Assembly: GCF_014673215.1 (NCBI RefSeq)
Contig: NZ_JACWMS010000001.1
Coordinates: 682,001-746,000 of the forward strand
Length of the DNA: 64,000 nt
Reading direction: 5' to 3'
Source of the DNA: Gordonia hankookensis
GTDB taxonomy: Bacteria > Actinomycetota > Actinomycetes > Mycobacteriales > Mycobacteriaceae
A program made the position numbers and the translations under genes. The notes beneath the pieces were generated by a model that was not told the origin of the DNA, made no database searches, and saw nothing but the letters and a program-made list of their open reading frames with translations. How positions within the stretch are numbered: position 1 is the stretch's first letter; the number at the start of each line of letters is the position of its first letter. This document shows, piece by piece, positions 63,895 to 64,000 of this stretch.

Positions 63895-64000
63895 CAATCC
63901 ACCCGCGGAGATCTTCCGCGACGACGGCCCGGAGGTCTGGCATCGATTGTCCCCGTGGATGATCGCGGTCAGGCCGATCGAGCAGTTGCCTCAGCTCATC
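63881..64000 (+). CDS. PH domain membrane protein (YdbT-like), partial
   Basis: Only the first 40 residues lie in the window. From the ATG at 63881 they read MTRPDNPPAEIFRDD and then VWHRLSPWMIAVRPIEQLPQ, the usual beginning of YdbT-type bPH2 proteins. It overlaps the upstream YdbS-like gene by 14 bases, showing an operon. The rest, including its membrane helices, is off the right edge. Confidence 0.8.
   Translation, partial: MTRPDNPPAEIFRDDGPEVWHRLSPWMIAVRPIEQLPQLI

Overview
The window is high-GC actinobacterial DNA. Gene content and order place it in the mycolic-acid actinobacteria (Mycobacteriales), most like Gordonia or a close relative; the genus is an inference. The main clue is a block that follows, with insertions, the Mycobacterium tuberculosis order Rv3202c to Rv3226c: adnA, a lipV-like hydrolase, an alkyltransferase-like protein, a TIGR02569 protein, moeZ, a DUF3152 protein, a TetR regulator, DUF3107, a ferritin-like protein, rhlE, the Rv3212-like protein, a ParA-like ATPase, a diacylglycerol kinase, whiB1, pdtaS, a biotinyl-domain protein, rshA, sigH and a SRAP protein. 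The 24-residue ribosomal protein bL37 is also present.

Region by region. 1-3579: DNA repair (adnA, alkyltransferase-like protein) and an esterase. 3580-3850: an interspersed palindrome next to a 27-bp tandem repeat. 3854-10281 (minus strand): a nitrate assimilation operon, narK-nirB-nirD-nnaR-cbiX-like, with three ATGA stop/start overlaps; it splits the conserved block. 10463-17172: TIGR02569 protein, ECF41 sigma factor with SRPBCC partner, moeZ, and several conserved genes of unknown role. 17478-24106: RNA helicase, membrane-anchored propeller protein, ParA, lipid kinase and an MFS protein. 24173-29977: a regulatory core made of whiB1 with CRP-like sites, pdtaS, bL37, rshA-sigH with a SigH-type promoter, a YbaK deacylase and SRAP. 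29984-35191: an ATP-grasp ligase, a Baeyer-Villiger monooxygenase and an alcohol dehydrogenase on the minus strand, divergent from an MFS transporter. 35198-37350: malQ with a frameshift.

37490-52993 is a more variable metabolic and transport region. It holds an isochorismatase-like hydrolase, an MHS transporter, an FAD-linked oxidase, a MarR-DHA2 efflux pair, a macro-domain protein, a Nudix enzyme, an ArsR-SRPBCC pair with a 28-bp palindrome, oxidoreductases, an aminotransferase and a serine beta-lactamase-like protein. 53949-58799 looks like a LuxR-controlled catabolic cluster (class II aldolase, PfkB kinase, RidA-like protein, FAD oxidase, LuxR regulator) with two near-identical palindromes. 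58803-62207 is a fatty-acid type locus (TetR regulator, acyl-CoA dehydrogenase, SDR). The acyl-CoA dehydrogenase carries an in-frame 36-bp tandem repeat that looks inserted. The window ends with an SGNH hydrolase and two PH-domain membrane proteins; the last one is cut by the window edge.

I saw no tRNA, rRNA, transposase, integrase, phage gene or CRISPR array. The most unusual items are the repeat inside the acyl-CoA dehydrogenase, the family of interspersed palindromes, the LuxR cluster with its matched boxes, the ATP-grasp/monooxygenase/dehydrogenase locus, a possible leaderless ECF41 promoter, and two 5' leaders whose hairpins would cover the start region (narK, rhlE).
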